Under the pieces are notes generated by a model. The model did not search any database. It had not been told where the DNA came from and worked only from the letters and a program-made list of their open reading frames with translations. Positions 24,070 to 35,127 of a stretch of DNA of 64,000 nt are shown piece after piece. Every line of letters starts with the position of its first letter. Positions within the stretch are counted from its first letter, which is position 1. The position numbers were made by a program, and so were the translations under genes. Source of the DNA: Deltaproteobacteria bacterium GWC2_55_46 (lineage in GTDB: Bacteria; Desulfobacterota; GWC2-55-46); assembly GCA_001595385.3 (NCBI GenBank), contig LVEI03000001.1, forward strand, positions 1,517,501 to 1,581,500. The letters run 5' to 3'.

Positions 24070-27000
24070 CTAACTTTTTAGGGCCTCAAGCGTCGTTACG
24101 TAGGTCCCCCTGACCCTTTCGGCTATCTCCGTGTAATCCTTTAATAGCTTATCGGCCGCTTCAATCCCTGTGTAGCCGGTACTGCGGGCAAGGGTGGCGA
24201 GTTCTTCCGAGCCTTTGTAGAGATAGCCTTCAGGCCGGTCGTGGACTATCCTCTGCCTGGTCTCGATAAGGCGCATGAAGGAATAGGCCCTTAAAAGGAA
24301 GTCCAGGTCGTCTTTTGGTATTACGCCGTAGCGTCCGAGCCTTGCAAGGGCCTTGTGCGTAAACGGGCTTCTGAGCCCGGCTTTGGCGGCGCCGTATTTA
24401 AGCTGCAGGGCCTGGGAGAGAAACTCGATATCCACTATCCCGCCGCGCCCGGTCTTGACATTATACCGATTCGCGTTTTCCTTGGCAATTTCAACTTCCA
24501 TGCGTTTGCGTATCCGGAGCATCTCGTCCACGTCGGCCGTGGTCAAAGGCTTGGAGTAGAGTATCTCCCGGAGTCTTTCTACCACCGGGCAGCCGAACGC
24601 CATGTCGCCGGCAACGCATCTCGCCCTCGTGAGCGCCTGTCTTTCCCATACCTGTGTAGCCCCGGAATGGTATTTCAAGAGCGCCTCTTCCGAAACCACA
24701 AGCGCCCCCGCGCTCCCAGAGGGGCGAAGCCTCGCGTCCACATTGAAGATAAAGCCCTCTTTCGTCCTCAGGGTTGCAACGCTTATTATCCGCTGGCCGA
24801 GCCTCACGTAGTATTCGTGCGAGGATATCTCCTTCGCTCCGTCCGTTGTCCCGTCCGTCGGCGCGGAGTATACGAATATTATGTCCAGGTCAGAGCCGTA
24901 GATGAGCTCTCTGCCGCCGAGCTTGCCCATGCCGATGACGGCGAAGCTGCCTCCCGCAGGCTCTCCGTAGCGCTCTTTAAGAGCGTCCCTGGCGATCTTG
25001 ATGGAGGCATCGAGGGCGGCCTCGGCTAAAAAAGTCATCTGGCCGGAGACCTGCCGCGGCGTGAGGGCGCCCGCTATGTCGTTGAGCCCGATTCTAAAAA
25101 GCTCTTGCGCCTTAAGCCTTCTTATGGCGTCGAGGACCTCTTCGTATCCCTTGCCCGAGGAGGCCTCGCCCATAAAGGACTCGATTATATTCTCACGGCT
25201 TTTGTACGGGACAGAAAGCTCGTTTGAAAGGAGTATGTCGAGGCTTTCCGGGCGCTCGATCAGGTCTCTCGAAAGGAATACGCTGGTGCCGAAAAGTTTT
25301 ACAAGTTCATTCGTGACGCCGGGGTTTTCAAGCATTAGCGAGTAGAAGGCCGTGCGCGCCCCGACAGATGAGATGAACCGCTCAAGGTGTGCGAGGCTCC
25401 TGCCGGGGTCGGGCGAAGAGGCGGCCTTTGAAAGGAATATCGGCGCAAGCCTCTGGAGGGTCACTCTGGCCTTTGCGCTCAAGCGCGCGAAGGGAGGGCC
25501 GTCCCTCAACAGGAGCATGTTCTTATATGCTGCTTCAGTGTCTTTGAAGCCTGCCTCGGCGAGCTTCCCGCGCGCGTCATCCTCCGGCAGGTCAGGCGAC
25601 AGGATGAGTTGAAACTCCAGCGGGACCTCCTGAGCCTCCTCGGACTTATAAAATAAAGACCTGAAGAGCTCGTGTATGCCGCCGGTAATCCTCCTGTACT
25701 CATCCCAGAAGAATTCGGCCGCCTTCCTGTCAATGGTATCCCGGAAGCCCATCATCCTCGCCAGCCGCTCGAGGGGCTCGTTTTTAGCGGGTATGGCCTG
25801 GCTCTGCCTTCCTTCCACTATCTGTATCCTGTGCTCAAGGTCGCGCAGGAAGACGTATCCCCCGGCAAGCCGCCCGGCCTCCTCCTCGCTTATATATTGT
25901 TTCTTTTTGAGGAGCTCTATCGCGGCAAGTGTGTTCCTCTCGCCCAGTTCGATATCACGTCCGGCGTGTACGAGTTGCAGGGCCTGGCAGAAGAACTCTA
26001 TCTCCCTTATGCCGCCTGAGCCGAGCTTTACGTCCACCGTGTCGGGATCCCTTCGAAGGAGGCTCAGGTCTATCTTCTCCTTCATCGTTTTTATCTCGTC
26101 TATCGCGGTAAAGTCGAGGTACTTCCTGAAAACGAACGGCCTCACCATCCTGAGGAACTCTTCGCCAAGAGGAAGCGACCCGGCAACCGGCCACGCCTTT
26201 ATGAGCGCGGCCCTCTCCCAGGGCTGCCCCCACGACTCGTAATATATTTCCGCGCTCCGGAGCGAATTGGCCACGTCCCCGCTCCTGCCCTCGGGCCTTA
26301 AGTCGAGGTCCACCCTGAAGGCAAAGCCCTCGTCCGTGACGTTCGAGATGAGCCTGGTCACGAGCATCGATACCTTTACGAAAAAGGCGTGGAGGCTTAT
26401 TGCGGAGCCCTCGACCCCGGTCGTCTCGCCCTTGTCTGATGAGTACAGATATAGAATATCTATGTCTGAGGAGAAGTTGAGCTCTCTGCCGCCGAGTTTC
26501 CCGAGGCCTATTACAACGAACCCGGCCTCTTTTGTCTCCCCTTCCTCGTTCGTGTATAAAGGAGCGCCGCAGGAGGCCTTAATGTGCTTGAGCGAGAAGG
26601 TAACGGCCGCCTCAAGGCACGCGGAGGCGAGGTCGGATAGCTCACGCGTAGTCTCTTCGACAGAAGCGATGCGCAGGAGGTCCCTTGAGCCTATCCTCAG
26701 ATATTCCTTCTGTTTCAAGAGCCTTATCTCCCTTGAGACCTCTTCAGGCGTTGAAAGAGGGGCGGTCCTTTCGAGTATCTCTCTTTTGAGCGATCTCTCG
26801 TCCCTGTACTGGCCGAGCGCGCCGGCAAAAAGCCAGCCCAGGTATTGGGGGTTCTTTATGATGATAGATGAAAGGAACGGGGAGGAGCCGCAGATGGTCG
26901 TAAGGGCCGAAAGCTCGTCATTATTCAGGCGGCCAATATAGGGGCCTGCCTCTGCCATTATCCTTTCGAGGTTATTGAGCGCCGCTTGAGGGGAGGGGGA

Positions 27001-27159
27001 GGAAAGCGAGAGGCTCAAGACCTCTTCCAAACAGCCGGAGAGCGCTCCGAGCGAAAGGAGCTTCAGGTCCCTTAACGCGCCCATGCCGTCGGTAAATCCG
27101 AGAGAGGCGAGTTTGACAGATGCCTCGGTTTCGTCCTTACTTAGTATGTCATCGACCAT
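24070..27159 (-). CDS. glnE: Bifunctional glutamine synthetase adenylyltransferase/deadenylase
   Basis: Adenylylates and deadenylylates glutamine synthetase in response to nitrogen status. The duplicated architecture is clear over about 1029 residues: two nucleotidyltransferase centres, GLGKLGGRELNFSSDIDILY in the N half and GMGKLGGRELIYGSDLDIIF in the C half, each followed by a helical GlnD-UR domain (DVKLGSGGIREIEFFCQ; NVKTGRGGIVDIEFLSQ). The start is uncertain: GTG 27183 and ATG 27159 are both open and neither has a good ribosome binding site. glnA is not in the window. Confidence 0.94.
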   Translation of the reverse strand: MVDDILSKDETEASVKLASLGFTDGMGALRDLKLLSLGALSGCLEEVLSLSLSSPSPQAALNNLERIMAEAGPYIGRLNNDELSALTTICGSSPFLSSIIIKNPQYLGWLFAGALGQYRDERSLKREILERTAPLSTPEEVSREIRLLKQKEYLRIGSRDLLRIASVEETTRELSDLASACLEAAVTFSLKHIKASCGAPLYTNEEGETKEAGFVVIGLGKLGGRELNFSSDIDILYLYSSDKGETTGVEGSAISLHAFFVKVSMLVTRLISNVTDEGFAFRVDLDLRPEGRSGDVANSLRSAEIYYESWGQPWERAALIKAWPVAGSLPLGEEFLRMVRPFVFRKYLDFTAIDEIKTMKEKIDLSLLRRDPDTVDVKLGSGGIREIEFFCQALQLVHAGRDIELGERNTLAAIELLKKKQYISEEEAGRLAGGYVFLRDLEHRIQIVEGRQSQAIPAKNEPLERLARMMGFRDTIDRKAAEFFWDEYRRITGGIHELFRSLFYKSEEAQEVPLEFQLILSPDLPEDDARGKLAEAGFKDTEAAYKNMLLLRDGPPFARLSAKARVTLQRLAPIFLSKAASSPDPGRSLAHLERFISSVGARTAFYSLMLENPGVTNELVKLFGTSVFLSRDLIERPESLDILLSNELSVPYKSRENIIESFMGEASSGKGYEEVLDAIRRLKAQELFRIGLNDIAGALTPRQVSGQMTFLAEAALDASIKIARDALKERYGEPAGGSFAVIGMGKLGGRELIYGSDLDIIFVYSAPTDGTTDGAKEISSHEYYVRLGQRIISVATLRTKEGFIFNVDARLRPSGSAGALVVSEEALLKYHSGATQVWERQALTRARCVAGDMAFGCPVVERLREILYSKPLTTADVDEMLRIRKRMEVEIAKENANRYNVKTGRGGIVDIEFLSQALQLKYGAAKAGLRSPFTHKALARLGRYGVIPKDDLDFLLRAYSFMRLIETRQRIVHDRPEGYLYKGSEELATLARSTGYTGIEAADKLLKDYTEIAERVRGTYVTTLEALKS

Positions 27160-27226
27160 GAGCCAGCATGATAAGCCAAACACAGGAAAAAGGCAATAGC
27201 CCCACGCCCCTAACCCCGCCTCTTTC

Positions 27227-27255
27227 TTGACAAAACCACGGGGCGAGCCTACATT
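27227..27255 (+). promoter_or_regulatory. Candidate promoter of clpB
   Basis: TTGACA (27227-27232) with TACATT (27250-27255) at 17-bp spacing; a TATAAT at 27255-27260 overlaps but would be 22 bp away. No sigma32-like CTTGAAA/CCCCAT pair is evident. The start of transcription would be about 45 nt before the clpB ATG. Confidence 0.45.
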
Positions 27256-27308
27256 ATAATAAACGTCCCGCCCTGGACGGCCTTTTACGCAGGAAAAGGA
27301 GAGTACGC

Positions 27309-29939
27309 ATGAGGCTTGACAAGTTCACCATAAAGGCCCAGGAGGCCCTTCAGGATGCCCAGCAAAGGGCAGAGTCCATGGAGCAGCAGGAGGTAATCCC
27401 TGAGCACCTGCTGCTTTCGCTCCTTGCCCAGGAGGGGGGCATAGTCCAGCCCGTGCTCCAGAGGATCGGGGTCAACAGGAACCTTTTGAAGGGGCAGGTC
27501 GAGGAGGCGCTCAAAAGGCTTCCCAGGGTCTACGGGGGCGGCATGGAGGCTTACATATCCCAGAGGCTCAAGGGCGTGCTCGACGGCGCCATGAGGGAGG
27601 CCAGGGAGATGAAAGACGAGTTCGTCTCGGCCGAGCACCTCCTTCTTGCCGTAGCTTCCGAGAGGGGCGGCGAGGCGGCAAGGGTCCTTGCCGCTAACGG
27701 CGTCACAAGAGATATGGTACTTAAGGCCCTTGTCTCCATAAGGGGCTCGCAGAAGGTGACCGATCAGATGCCCGAGGAGAAGTACCAGGCCCTTTTAAAA
27801 TATACCCGCGACCTCGTGGAGCTTGCCCGTTCAAACAAGCTCGACCCCGTAATAGGCAGGGACGAGGAGATACGCAGGGTCATACAGGTCCTTTCCAGGA
27901 GGACCAAGAACAATCCGGTGCTGATCGGAGAGGCGGGTGTCGGAAAGACCGCGATAGTCGAGGGGCTGGCGCAAAGGATCGTGGCGGGTGACGTACCCGA
28001 CACATTGAGGAACAAGAGGCTTCTGGCCCTCGACCTGGGCTCCCTCATAGCGGGGACAAAGTACAGGGGCGAGTTCGAGGACAGGCTCAAGGCCCTTTTG
28101 CGCGAGGTAACGGAGGCGCAGGGGGAGGTAGTGATCTTTATAGATGAGCTTCACACCCTGGTCGGCGCCGGCGCGGCGGAAGGCGCCATGGACGCCTCAA
28201 ACATGTTAAAGCCTGCGCTCGCCAGGGGAGAGCTCAGGTGCGTGGGCGCCACTACCGTTGACGAGTACAGGAAGCACATCGAGAAGGACGCGGCCTTCGA
28301 AAGGCGGTTCCAGCCCGTGCACGTCGGCGAGCCCACGGTCGAGGACACCATCGCGATCCTCCGGGGCTTGAAGGAGCGCTACGAGGTGCACCACGGCGTG
28401 AGGATAGCCGACCCTGCGATCATAGCCGCCGCCACCCTCTCCAACAGGTATATAGCGGACAGGTTCCTGCCGGATAAGGCCATAGACCTCGTTGACGAGG
28501 CGGCCTCGCGGTTGAGGATAGAGATAGACTCCATGCCCACGGAGATAGACGCTATCGAGCGCAAGGCGGTCCAGCTCGAGATAGAGAGGCACGCCCTTTC
28601 CAAGGAAACCGACAGGAGCTCGCTTGAGAGGCTTGAGAAGATAGAAAAGGAGCTTTCGGAGCTTAAGGATTCCGGCGCGGCTTTAAAGGCGCACTGGCAG
28701 GGGGAGAAAGAGGTCATAAACCGCATACGCGGGACAAAGAAGAGGATAGAGGAAGTGAAGATACAGGCGGCGCAGGCCGAGAGGGCCGGTGAGCTTGGAA
28801 AGGCGGCGGAGCTCAAATACGGCAGGCTCTCGGAGCTTCAAAAGGAGCTTGAGGCCGACCAGACGGGCCTCTCTGACCTCCAGTACGGCCGCAAGATGCT
28901 CAAGGAAGAGGTCGACGCCGAGGACATAGCCGAGGTCGTCTCCAGGTGGACGGGCGTGCCGGTTGCGAGGATGATGGAGGCTGAAAAAGAGAAGCTCCTC
29001 AAGATGGAGGACGGCCTTAAAAAGAGGGTCGTCGGCCAGGACGAGGCCCTGCAGGCCGTCTCCAACGCCGTCCGCAGGGCCAGGGCGGGCCTGCAGGACG
29101 CGACGAGGCCCATAGGCTCGTTCATCTTCCTGGGCCCTACCGGCGTGGGAAAGACCGAGACGGCGAGGGCGCTCGCCGAGTTCCTCTTCGACGACGAGAA
29201 GGCGATGGTAAGGATAGACATGAGCGAATTCATGGAGAAGCACTCCATCGCGAGGCTCATAGGAGCGCCCCCCGGCTACGTCGGCTACGAGGAAGGGGGC
29301 TTTCTCACGGAGGCTGTAAGGAGGAGGCCGTACGCGGTGATCCTTTTTGACGAGATAGAGAAGGCGCACCCTGAGGTCTTCAACCTCCTCCTCCAGATAC
29401 TCGACGACGGCAGGCTTACCGATGGCCACGGCAGGACGGTGGATTTCAAGAACACGGTAATAATAATGACCTCCAACACCGGCAGCCAGTACATAACCGA
29501 GCTTGGCGAGACAGAGTACGAGGAGATAAGGGCGAGGGTCACGGAGGTGCTGCGCGCCACCTTTAAGCCCGAGTTCCTCAACAGGATAGATGACATCATC
29601 ATATTCCATCCTCTCACAAGGGAGGAGATGAAGGCCATAGTCGATATACAGATCACGAGGCTGGAGAAGCTCCTGAAGGACAAAAAAGTCGATATAGAGC
29701 TTACCCCGGCCGCAAGGGAGTACCTCGCTGACAAGGGCTATGACCCGGTCTACGGGGCGAGGTCGCTTAAGAGGCTCGTGCAAAAACAGATACAGGATTC
29801 CCTGGCGCTTAAGTTCCTCGAAGGGGAGTTTGGCGAGGATGACAGGATCGCGATAGACCTGCAAGGGGACAAGCTCGTCTTCAGCAAGGACGTCTCGCAG
29901 GCAGACCAGGCCGGGAGTGGCAAAACACTGGCCAGGTAA
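27309..29939 (+). CDS. clpB: ATP-dependent disaggregase ClpB
   Basis: Hsp100 chaperone that extracts proteins from aggregates together with DnaK and small Hsps. The 876-residue protein shows the N domain (1-150), NBD1 (GEAGVGKT, 207-214), the coiled-coil M domain (about 410-530), NBD2 (GPTGVGKT, 609-616; [12 protein letters not shown]) and the small C-terminal domain. The M domain and length separate it from ClpA/ClpC. AAAGGAGA precedes the ATG. The small heat-shock gene follows behind its own promoter. Confidence 0.97.
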   Translation: MRLDKFTIKAQEALQDAQQRAESMEQQEVIPEHLLLSLLAQEGGIVQPVLQRIGVNRNLLKGQVEEALKRLPRVYGGGMEAYISQRLKGVLDGAMREAREMKDEFVSAEHLLLAVASERGGEAARVLAANGVTRDMVLKALVSIRGSQKVTDQMPEEKYQALLKYTRDLVELARSNKLDPVIGRDEEIRRVIQVLSRRTKNNPVLIGEAGVGKTAIVEGLAQRIVAGDVPDTLRNKRLLALDLGSLIAGTKYRGEFEDRLKALLREVTEAQGEVVIFIDELHTLVGAGAAEGAMDASNMLKPALARGELRCVGATTVDEYRKHIEKDAAFERRFQPVHVGEPTVEDTIAILRGLKERYEVHHGVRIADPAIIAAATLSNRYIADRFLPDKAIDLVDEAASRLRIEIDSMPTEIDAIERKAVQLEIERHALSKETDRSSLERLEKIEKELSELKDSGAALKAHWQGEKEVINRIRGTKKRIEEVKIQAAQAERAGELGKAAELKYGRLSELQKELEADQTGLSDLQYGRKMLKEEVDAEDIAEVVSRWTGVPVARMMEAEKEKLLKMEDGLKKRVVGQDEALQAVSNAVRRARAGLQDATRPIGSFIFLGPTGVGKTETARALAEFLFDDEKAMVRIDMSEFMEKHSIARLIGAPPGYVGYEEGGFLTEAVRRRPYAVILFDEIEKAHPEVFNLLLQILDDGRLTDGHGRTVDFKNTVIIMTSNTGSQYITELGETEYEEIRARVTEVLRATFKPEFLNRIDDIIIFHPLTREEMKAIVDIQITRLEKLLKDKKVDIELTPAAREYLADKGYDPVYGARSLKRLVQKQIQDSLALKFLEGEFGEDDRIAIDLQGDKLVFSKDVSQADQAGSGKTLAR

Positions 29940-29962
29940 GGGTGGCGCGCCACTTAGCCTTC

Positions 29963-29991
29963 TTGACAAACGCTTGATTATAAAATAAATT
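29963..29991 (+). promoter_or_regulatory. Candidate promoter of the hsp20 gene
   Basis: TTGACA (29963-29968) and TAAATT (29986-29991) with a 17-bp spacer. The leader contains the hairpin GGGCGG-CCTTTC-CGCCCC (about 30019-30036) just before the GGAGG ribosome binding site. Confidence 0.5.
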
Positions 29992-30055
29992 AGAATTTGC
30001 GTCAAAAGAGGCTTTAAAGGGCGGCCTTTCCGCCCCTGGGAGGAGGTGTTTTACA

Positions 30056-30493
30056 CTGGCCCTTAAAAGAAGAGACCCCTTCAAAGACCTTCTCTTCCTC
30101 CAGGAGAGGATGAGCCGCATATTCGACGAGGCCCTCGTCAAGTACAGGGCTTCAGGGGGGAACGACTGGTACCCGCCTGTCGATATCTACGAGACAGAAG
30201 AAAATATCGTCCTTAAGGCCGAGCTGCCGGGCGTTAGCCCGGAGAGCGTTACGGTAGAGGTGAACGACAACACACTGTCGCTTAAGGGCGAACGGAAGTT
30301 CGAGAAGAACCTGAAGGAAGAGAACTATTACAGGATGGAGAGGTTCTGCGGCTCCTTCCAGAGGGCCTTCAGCCTCCCCTACCCGGTCGACAGGAATAAC
30401 ATAAAGGCCAGGTTTGAGGACGGCGTCCTGAAGATCACCATCCCCAAGGCAAGGGCGGGCGGGGAAAAAGGCGTAAAGGTCAAGGTGCAGTAA
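30056..30493 (+). CDS. Small heat-shock protein, Hsp20 family (probable CTG start)
   Basis: ATP-independent holdase. The alpha-crystallin domain is obvious: DIYETEENIVLKAELPGVSPESV, LSLKGERKFE, FQRAFSLPYPVD, ARFEDGVLKITIPKA. The first ATG (30110) would remove the usual N-terminal segment. In frame upstream lies ALKRRDPFKDLLFLQERMSRIFDE, the standard Hsp20 N-terminus, with no ATG, GTG or TTG. A GGAGG at 30042-30046 stands 9 nt before the CTG at 30056. I therefore place the start at CTG, giving 145 residues. An ATG start at 30110 (127 residues) is the conservative alternative. Confidence 0.85.
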   Translation: MALKRRDPFKDLLFLQERMSRIFDEALVKYRASGGNDWYPPVDIYETEENIVLKAELPGVSPESVTVEVNDNTLSLKGERKFEKNLKEENYYRMERFCGSFQRAFSLPYPVDRNNIKARFEDGVLKITIPKARAGGEKGVKVKVQ

Positions 30494-30514
30494 AAAAAGG
30501 GAGAGCTTGAGCGG

Positions 30515-30832
30515 ATGGAAGATAACGTAAACAAAGATACTATAGAAGAAAAAAAGGAAGGCGGCGAGGCGGGGGCGCAAGCCGACCTGCCGGCCCTTGA
30601 TTTCACCACCTTCATCCTTTCGCTTTCCACCTCGGTCCTCATGAACCTTGGGCTGGTCGAGAACCCGGTATCGAAGAAGACGGAAAAAGAGCCCGATGTA
30701 GCCAAACAGACTATAGACCTTATAGCCCTTCTCAAGGAAAAGACTAAAGGCAATCTTACCCAGGAGGAATCAAGGCTCGTTGAAGACGTCCTCCATGAGC
30801 TCCGGCTCTGTTACGTGAAAGCGGTATCATAA
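30515..30832 (+). CDS. DUF1844 family protein
   Basis: A 105-residue protein whose core is the DUF1844 signature: LPALDFTTFILSLSTSVLMNLGLVENP, then AKQTIDLIALLKEKTKGNLTQEE and LHELRLCYVKA. It has a charged N-terminal extension. It is found in deltaproteobacteria and relatives; biochemical function is unknown. It sits 21 bp after hsp20 and 49 bp before the HtrA gene on the same strand, hinting at shared expression with proteostasis genes. Confidence 0.88.
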   Translation: MEDNVNKDTIEEKKEGGEAGAQADLPALDFTTFILSLSTSVLMNLGLVENPVSKKTEKEPDVAKQTIDLIALLKEKTKGNLTQEESRLVEDVLHELRLCYVKAVS

Positions 30833-30881
30833 GCCGGGCCCTCTAACCGCGATATTTCATCCCCCGGGAGCATAAATCAAA

Positions 30882-32378
30882 ATGAAAGAAAGCAAAAAAA
30901 GATTCGGTCTCAAGACAATAGTCCTTGTGGCCGCGGTCTCCGTCATCGCAGGCATAATGCTTACGGCCAGGTTCGACATGACCAACCCCACCGTGGCCCA
31001 GAACTTCTGGCGTGAGGCGGACTCAAGCCCACAGGTGAGCGGGGCGGCGCCAAATAACTTTGTCGAGCTCGCGAAGAAACTCTCGCCGGTGGTCGTGAAC
31101 ATATCTACGACGCAGGTGATGAAGGAAAGGCCGACGATGCCCTTCCCGGAGTTCAGGGGGCCCTTCGAGGAGTTCTTCGGTGACGACCTCAACAAGTTCT
31201 TTAACGAGCCAAAGAAAGAGTTCAAGCGCCAGAGCCTGGGCTCCGGCTTTATCATCAACAAGGAAGGCTACATACTTACCAATTATCATGTGATAGAGAA
31301 CGCGACCGAGATCATAGTGACCCTTTCAGAGAACAAGGTTGACTACAAGGCAAAGGTCGTGGGGCAGGACCAGAAGCTCGATATAGCGCTCATCAGGATA
31401 AAGCCGGACGGCGACCTGCCGGTAGCGACCGTCGGCGATTCCGACAGGCTCGAGATAGGCGAATGGGTCCTCGCCATTGGCAACCCCTTCGGCCTCGGCG
31501 GCACCGTTACATCCGGGATACTCAGCCAGAAGGGCAGGGTGATAGGCGCGGGCCCGTATGACAACTTCCTGCAGACCGACGCTTCTATCAACCCCGGCAA
31601 CTCCGGCGGGCCGCTATTTAACATGAAGGGCGAGGTGGTCGGCATAAATACCGCCATCATCGCGGGCGGGCAGGGCATAGGCTTTGCCACCCCGATAAAC
31701 ATGGTGAAAGAGATATTGCTTCAGCTCAAGGAGACCGGCAAGATCACAAGGGGCTGGATAGGCGTGAGCATACAGGAGCTTACCCCGGAGCTCGCGAGGT
31801 CTTTCGGGCTTAAAGAGGCCAGGGGCGTGCTCATATCATCGGTCAACCCCGGAGAGCCGGCCGACCAGGCGGGGCTCAAGGCAGGCGACATAATAGTATC
31901 TTTTGACGGCAAGCCGGTTAACGAGCTAAGCGACCTGCCAAGGATAGTGGCCACTACAACCCCGGGCAAGAGCGCCGAGATAAAGGTATTGAGGGACGGC
32001 AAGAAAAAGACCTACTTCGTGAAGGTCGGCATAAAGGTCGACGAGGATGCGGCCGAGGCTGTCCCTGACCAGGAGACCGAAGGCACGCCTGATAAGAGGA
32101 TGGGCCTTTCCATACAGCCCATAACCCCCGAGATAGCAAAGCGGCTCGGCAAGAAGGAGACCGACGGGGTCATCGTAAGCTCTGTGAGGCCCGACAGCCC
32201 CGCCGCCGAGGCAGGCTTGAGGAGGGGCGACATCATTAAAGAGATAGACCGCAAGCCCATAAGGGGCGCGGCTGATTACAACAAGGCCCTCGCCGAGGCT
32301 GAAAAGAGCGAGGTAGTGCTCTTCCTTGTCGAGCGCGGCGGGAATACGATATACGTGGTCGTGAAGCCGAGGAAGTAG
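30882..32378 (+). CDS. Periplasmic serine protease of the Do/HtrA (DegP/DegQ) family
   Basis: Envelope quality-control protease and chaperone. The 498-residue protein has an N-terminal membrane/signal segment (KTIVLVAAVSVIAGIML), then a trypsin-like domain with the triad H136 (NYHVIE), D167 (KLDIAL) and S241 (GNSGGPLF). Two PDZ domains follow (about 285-375 with GWIGVSIQELTPELA, and about 405-495 with MGLSIQPITPEIA). Two PDZ domains make it DegP/DegQ-like rather than DegS-like. The acidic/Phe-rich insert FEEFFGDDLNKFFNEP corresponds to the LA loop. Confidence 0.95.
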   Translation: MKESKKRFGLKTIVLVAAVSVIAGIMLTARFDMTNPTVAQNFWREADSSPQVSGAAPNNFVELAKKLSPVVVNISTTQVMKERPTMPFPEFRGPFEEFFGDDLNKFFNEPKKEFKRQSLGSGFIINKEGYILTNYHVIENATEIIVTLSENKVDYKAKVVGQDQKLDIALIRIKPDGDLPVATVGDSDRLEIGEWVLAIGNPFGLGGTVTSGILSQKGRVIGAGPYDNFLQTDASINPGNSGGPLFNMKGEVVGINTAIIAGGQGIGFATPINMVKEILLQLKETGKITRGWIGVSIQELTPELARSFGLKEARGVLISSVNPGEPADQAGLKAGDIIVSFDGKPVNELSDLPRIVATTTPGKSAEIKVLRDGKKKTYFVKVGIKVDEDAAEAVPDQETEGTPDKRMGLSIQPITPEIAKRLGKKETDGVIVSSVRPDSPAAEAGLRRGDIIKEIDRKPIRGAADYNKALAEAEKSEVVLFLVERGGNTIYVVVKPRK

Positions 32379-32416
32379 CAGTTCGGGTCAGGGATGAGAA
32401 CAGTTTTGTGAAAGAT

Positions 32417-32560
32417 ACAGATTTTGTTCAGGCTCTCAAAAAGCTCCATATGCGAGGCCCCCGTTAAATCAGGGAGTGAGGAGCGAGGCGTACTCCTGTT
32501 GTACGCCGCTACTACGAGCTTCTGAAGCCAACGAAGCAGATGGACTTTTTGAGCGGCCCT
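32417..32560. repeat. Dispersed repeat, copy 2
   Basis: Shares GCTCTCAAAAAGCTCCATATG … GAGCGAGGCGTACTCC … GATGGACTTTTTGAG with the copies at 8748 and 59565. It fills the gap between the HtrA gene and ubiX. An inner dyad (GGCGTAC … GTACGCC) makes it foldable. Confidence 0.65.
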
Positions 32561-32587
32561 TAGACTAAAGGCAACAGGCGGAAAAAA

Positions 32588-33199
32588 GTGGCTTATCTGA
32601 TCGCCCTAACGGGGGCAAGCGGCGCAATATACGGTTTGAGGCTCGCTGGCGAGCTTCTTTCAAGGGGGGATGATGTGGAAGTCATCATCTCCCCTTCTGG
32701 TTTTCTTATACTTAAAGAGGAGCTTGGCCTTGAATGCGCGCCAAAGGACGCCGCAAGCAAGATAAGGGCTTACCTTGAAGGGCAGGGCAGGGCCCTTAAA
32801 GGGCGCTTGGGCATTACCGCCCACGACGATATGTCCGCCTCAGTCGCCAGCGGATCATCACTTCTTAAGGCAATGATAATCTGCCCCTGCTCTATGGGAA
32901 CCCTGGCGAGGGTGGCCTCCGGGGTCTCCGGCAACCTGATAGAGCGCGCCGCAGATTGCATGCTTAAGGAGAAAAGGCCCCTGTTGCTCGTGCCGAGGGA
33001 GACCCCGTTAAGCTCCATCCACCTTCAGAACATGCTCCGCCTCTCAAGGGCCGGGGCGGTAATCCTTCCCGCCATGCCCGCCTTCTATCACAAGCCCTCT
33101 ACGATCGACGATATGGTCGATTTCATGGCTGGAAAGATATTGGATATGCTCGGCGTGGAAAACTCCCTTTACAAAAGGTGGAAAAAAGAAGCGGAGTGA
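32588..33199 (+). CDS. ubiX: Flavin prenyltransferase UbiX
   Basis: Prenylates FMN to make the cofactor of UbiD decarboxylases. The 203-residue length is typical. Family features are LIALTGASGAIYGLRLAGEL at the N-terminus, the FMN-site segment ASGSSLLKAMIICPCSMGTLARVASG, LIERAADCMLKEKRPLLLVPRETPLSSIHLQNM and the C-terminal PAMPAFYHKPSTIDDMVDFM. The start is GTG 32588. Its likely client is UbiD at 3006-4457, so the quinone pathway is split between two loci in this window. Confidence 0.94.
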   Translation: MAYLIALTGASGAIYGLRLAGELLSRGDDVEVIISPSGFLILKEELGLECAPKDAASKIRAYLEGQGRALKGRLGITAHDDMSASVASGSSLLKAMIICPCSMGTLARVASGVSGNLIERAADCMLKEKRPLLLVPRETPLSSIHLQNMLRLSRAGAVILPAMPAFYHKPSTIDDMVDFMAGKILDMLGVENSLYKRWKKEAE

Positions 33200-33225
33200 T
33201 TTATAATCCGGCGTCTTGACATCAA

Positions 33226-34664
<1,439 letters not shown>

Positions 34665-34708
34665 TTTATCCGAAGGTTTCCCCTCATCATCTCCAGCCGC
34701 TAATCCAC

Positions 34709-34793
34709 GGAGGGTTAGGCTAATGGTAAGTCACCGGTCTTGAAAACCGGCGGGCTAACGCCCTTGGGGGTTCGAGTCCCTCACCCTCCGCCA
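34709..34793 (+). tRNA. tRNA-Ser (anticodon UGA)
   Basis: The acceptor stem GGAGGGT (34709-34715) pairs with ACCCTCC (34783-34789). The anticodon stem-loop CCGGT-CTTGAAA-ACCGG gives TGA, a long class II variable arm follows, the T-loop is TTCGAGT and CCA is encoded. It lies just downstream of serS. Accessory DNA begins immediately after its 3' end. Confidence 0.97.
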
Positions 34794-34804
34794 GTTTTTT
34801 GTAA

Positions 34805-35127
34805 ACTTCTTCAACAAAATCATTGTTGTTGCGCAGCCAGAAGGAAGCGGCGGGAACCTACGGCAGAGCCGCCAAGCAACTTGAACGAGACCTCGACCGC
34901 CAGGAACAGTTCATATCGGAACTTCACGACTTCAAGGATAAGCTCCGCCGCACGGCAGACTTACATTGATGCCGGACCTGAACGACGGCGCAGTCCTCAA
35001 TATCGCCCCGTTGTGGGAAATGGTTCCGTGGAAAGAGGCCAAGAAGTACTGGGAGGAACTCTCGGAGGACAAATACGAATGGTCCTCGGTCGGAAAGCAA
35101 CTCCAGGAGAAGGGGCTGGTCAGATGA
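34805..35127 (+). pseudogene. Decayed 3' end of an adenine-specific DNA methyltransferase-like gene
   Basis: Two frames join across a one-base deletion near 34967. The first (open from 34805 to the TGA at 34967-34969) encodes LLRSQKEAAGTYGRAAKQLE … ISELHDFKDKLRRTADLH. The second (34969-35127) encodes MPDLNDGAVLNIAPLWEMVP … WKEAKKYWEELSEDKYEWSS … LQEKGLVR. Rejoined, this reads like the extreme C-terminus of large PglX/Eco57I-type N6-adenine methyltransferases of defence loci, by my recollection of such sequences. Everything upstream of these 107 residues is missing: the gene is cut off 11 bp after the tRNA-Ser CCA. Its stop overlaps the SIR2 gene start as ATGA, so the two once formed an operon. 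Confidence 0.55.

Noticed and set aside
28683-30005. 440-codon minus-strand frame across clpB
   Set aside because: Antisense to the ClpB gene with full family motifs on the plus strand; the composition is a codon mirror.
34740-35123. N-terminal extension of the SIR2 frame, starting inside tRNA-Ser
   Set aside because: It overlaps the tRNA and the methyltransferase remnant in another frame; SIR2 homology starts at 35124 and the ATGA overlap supports that start.
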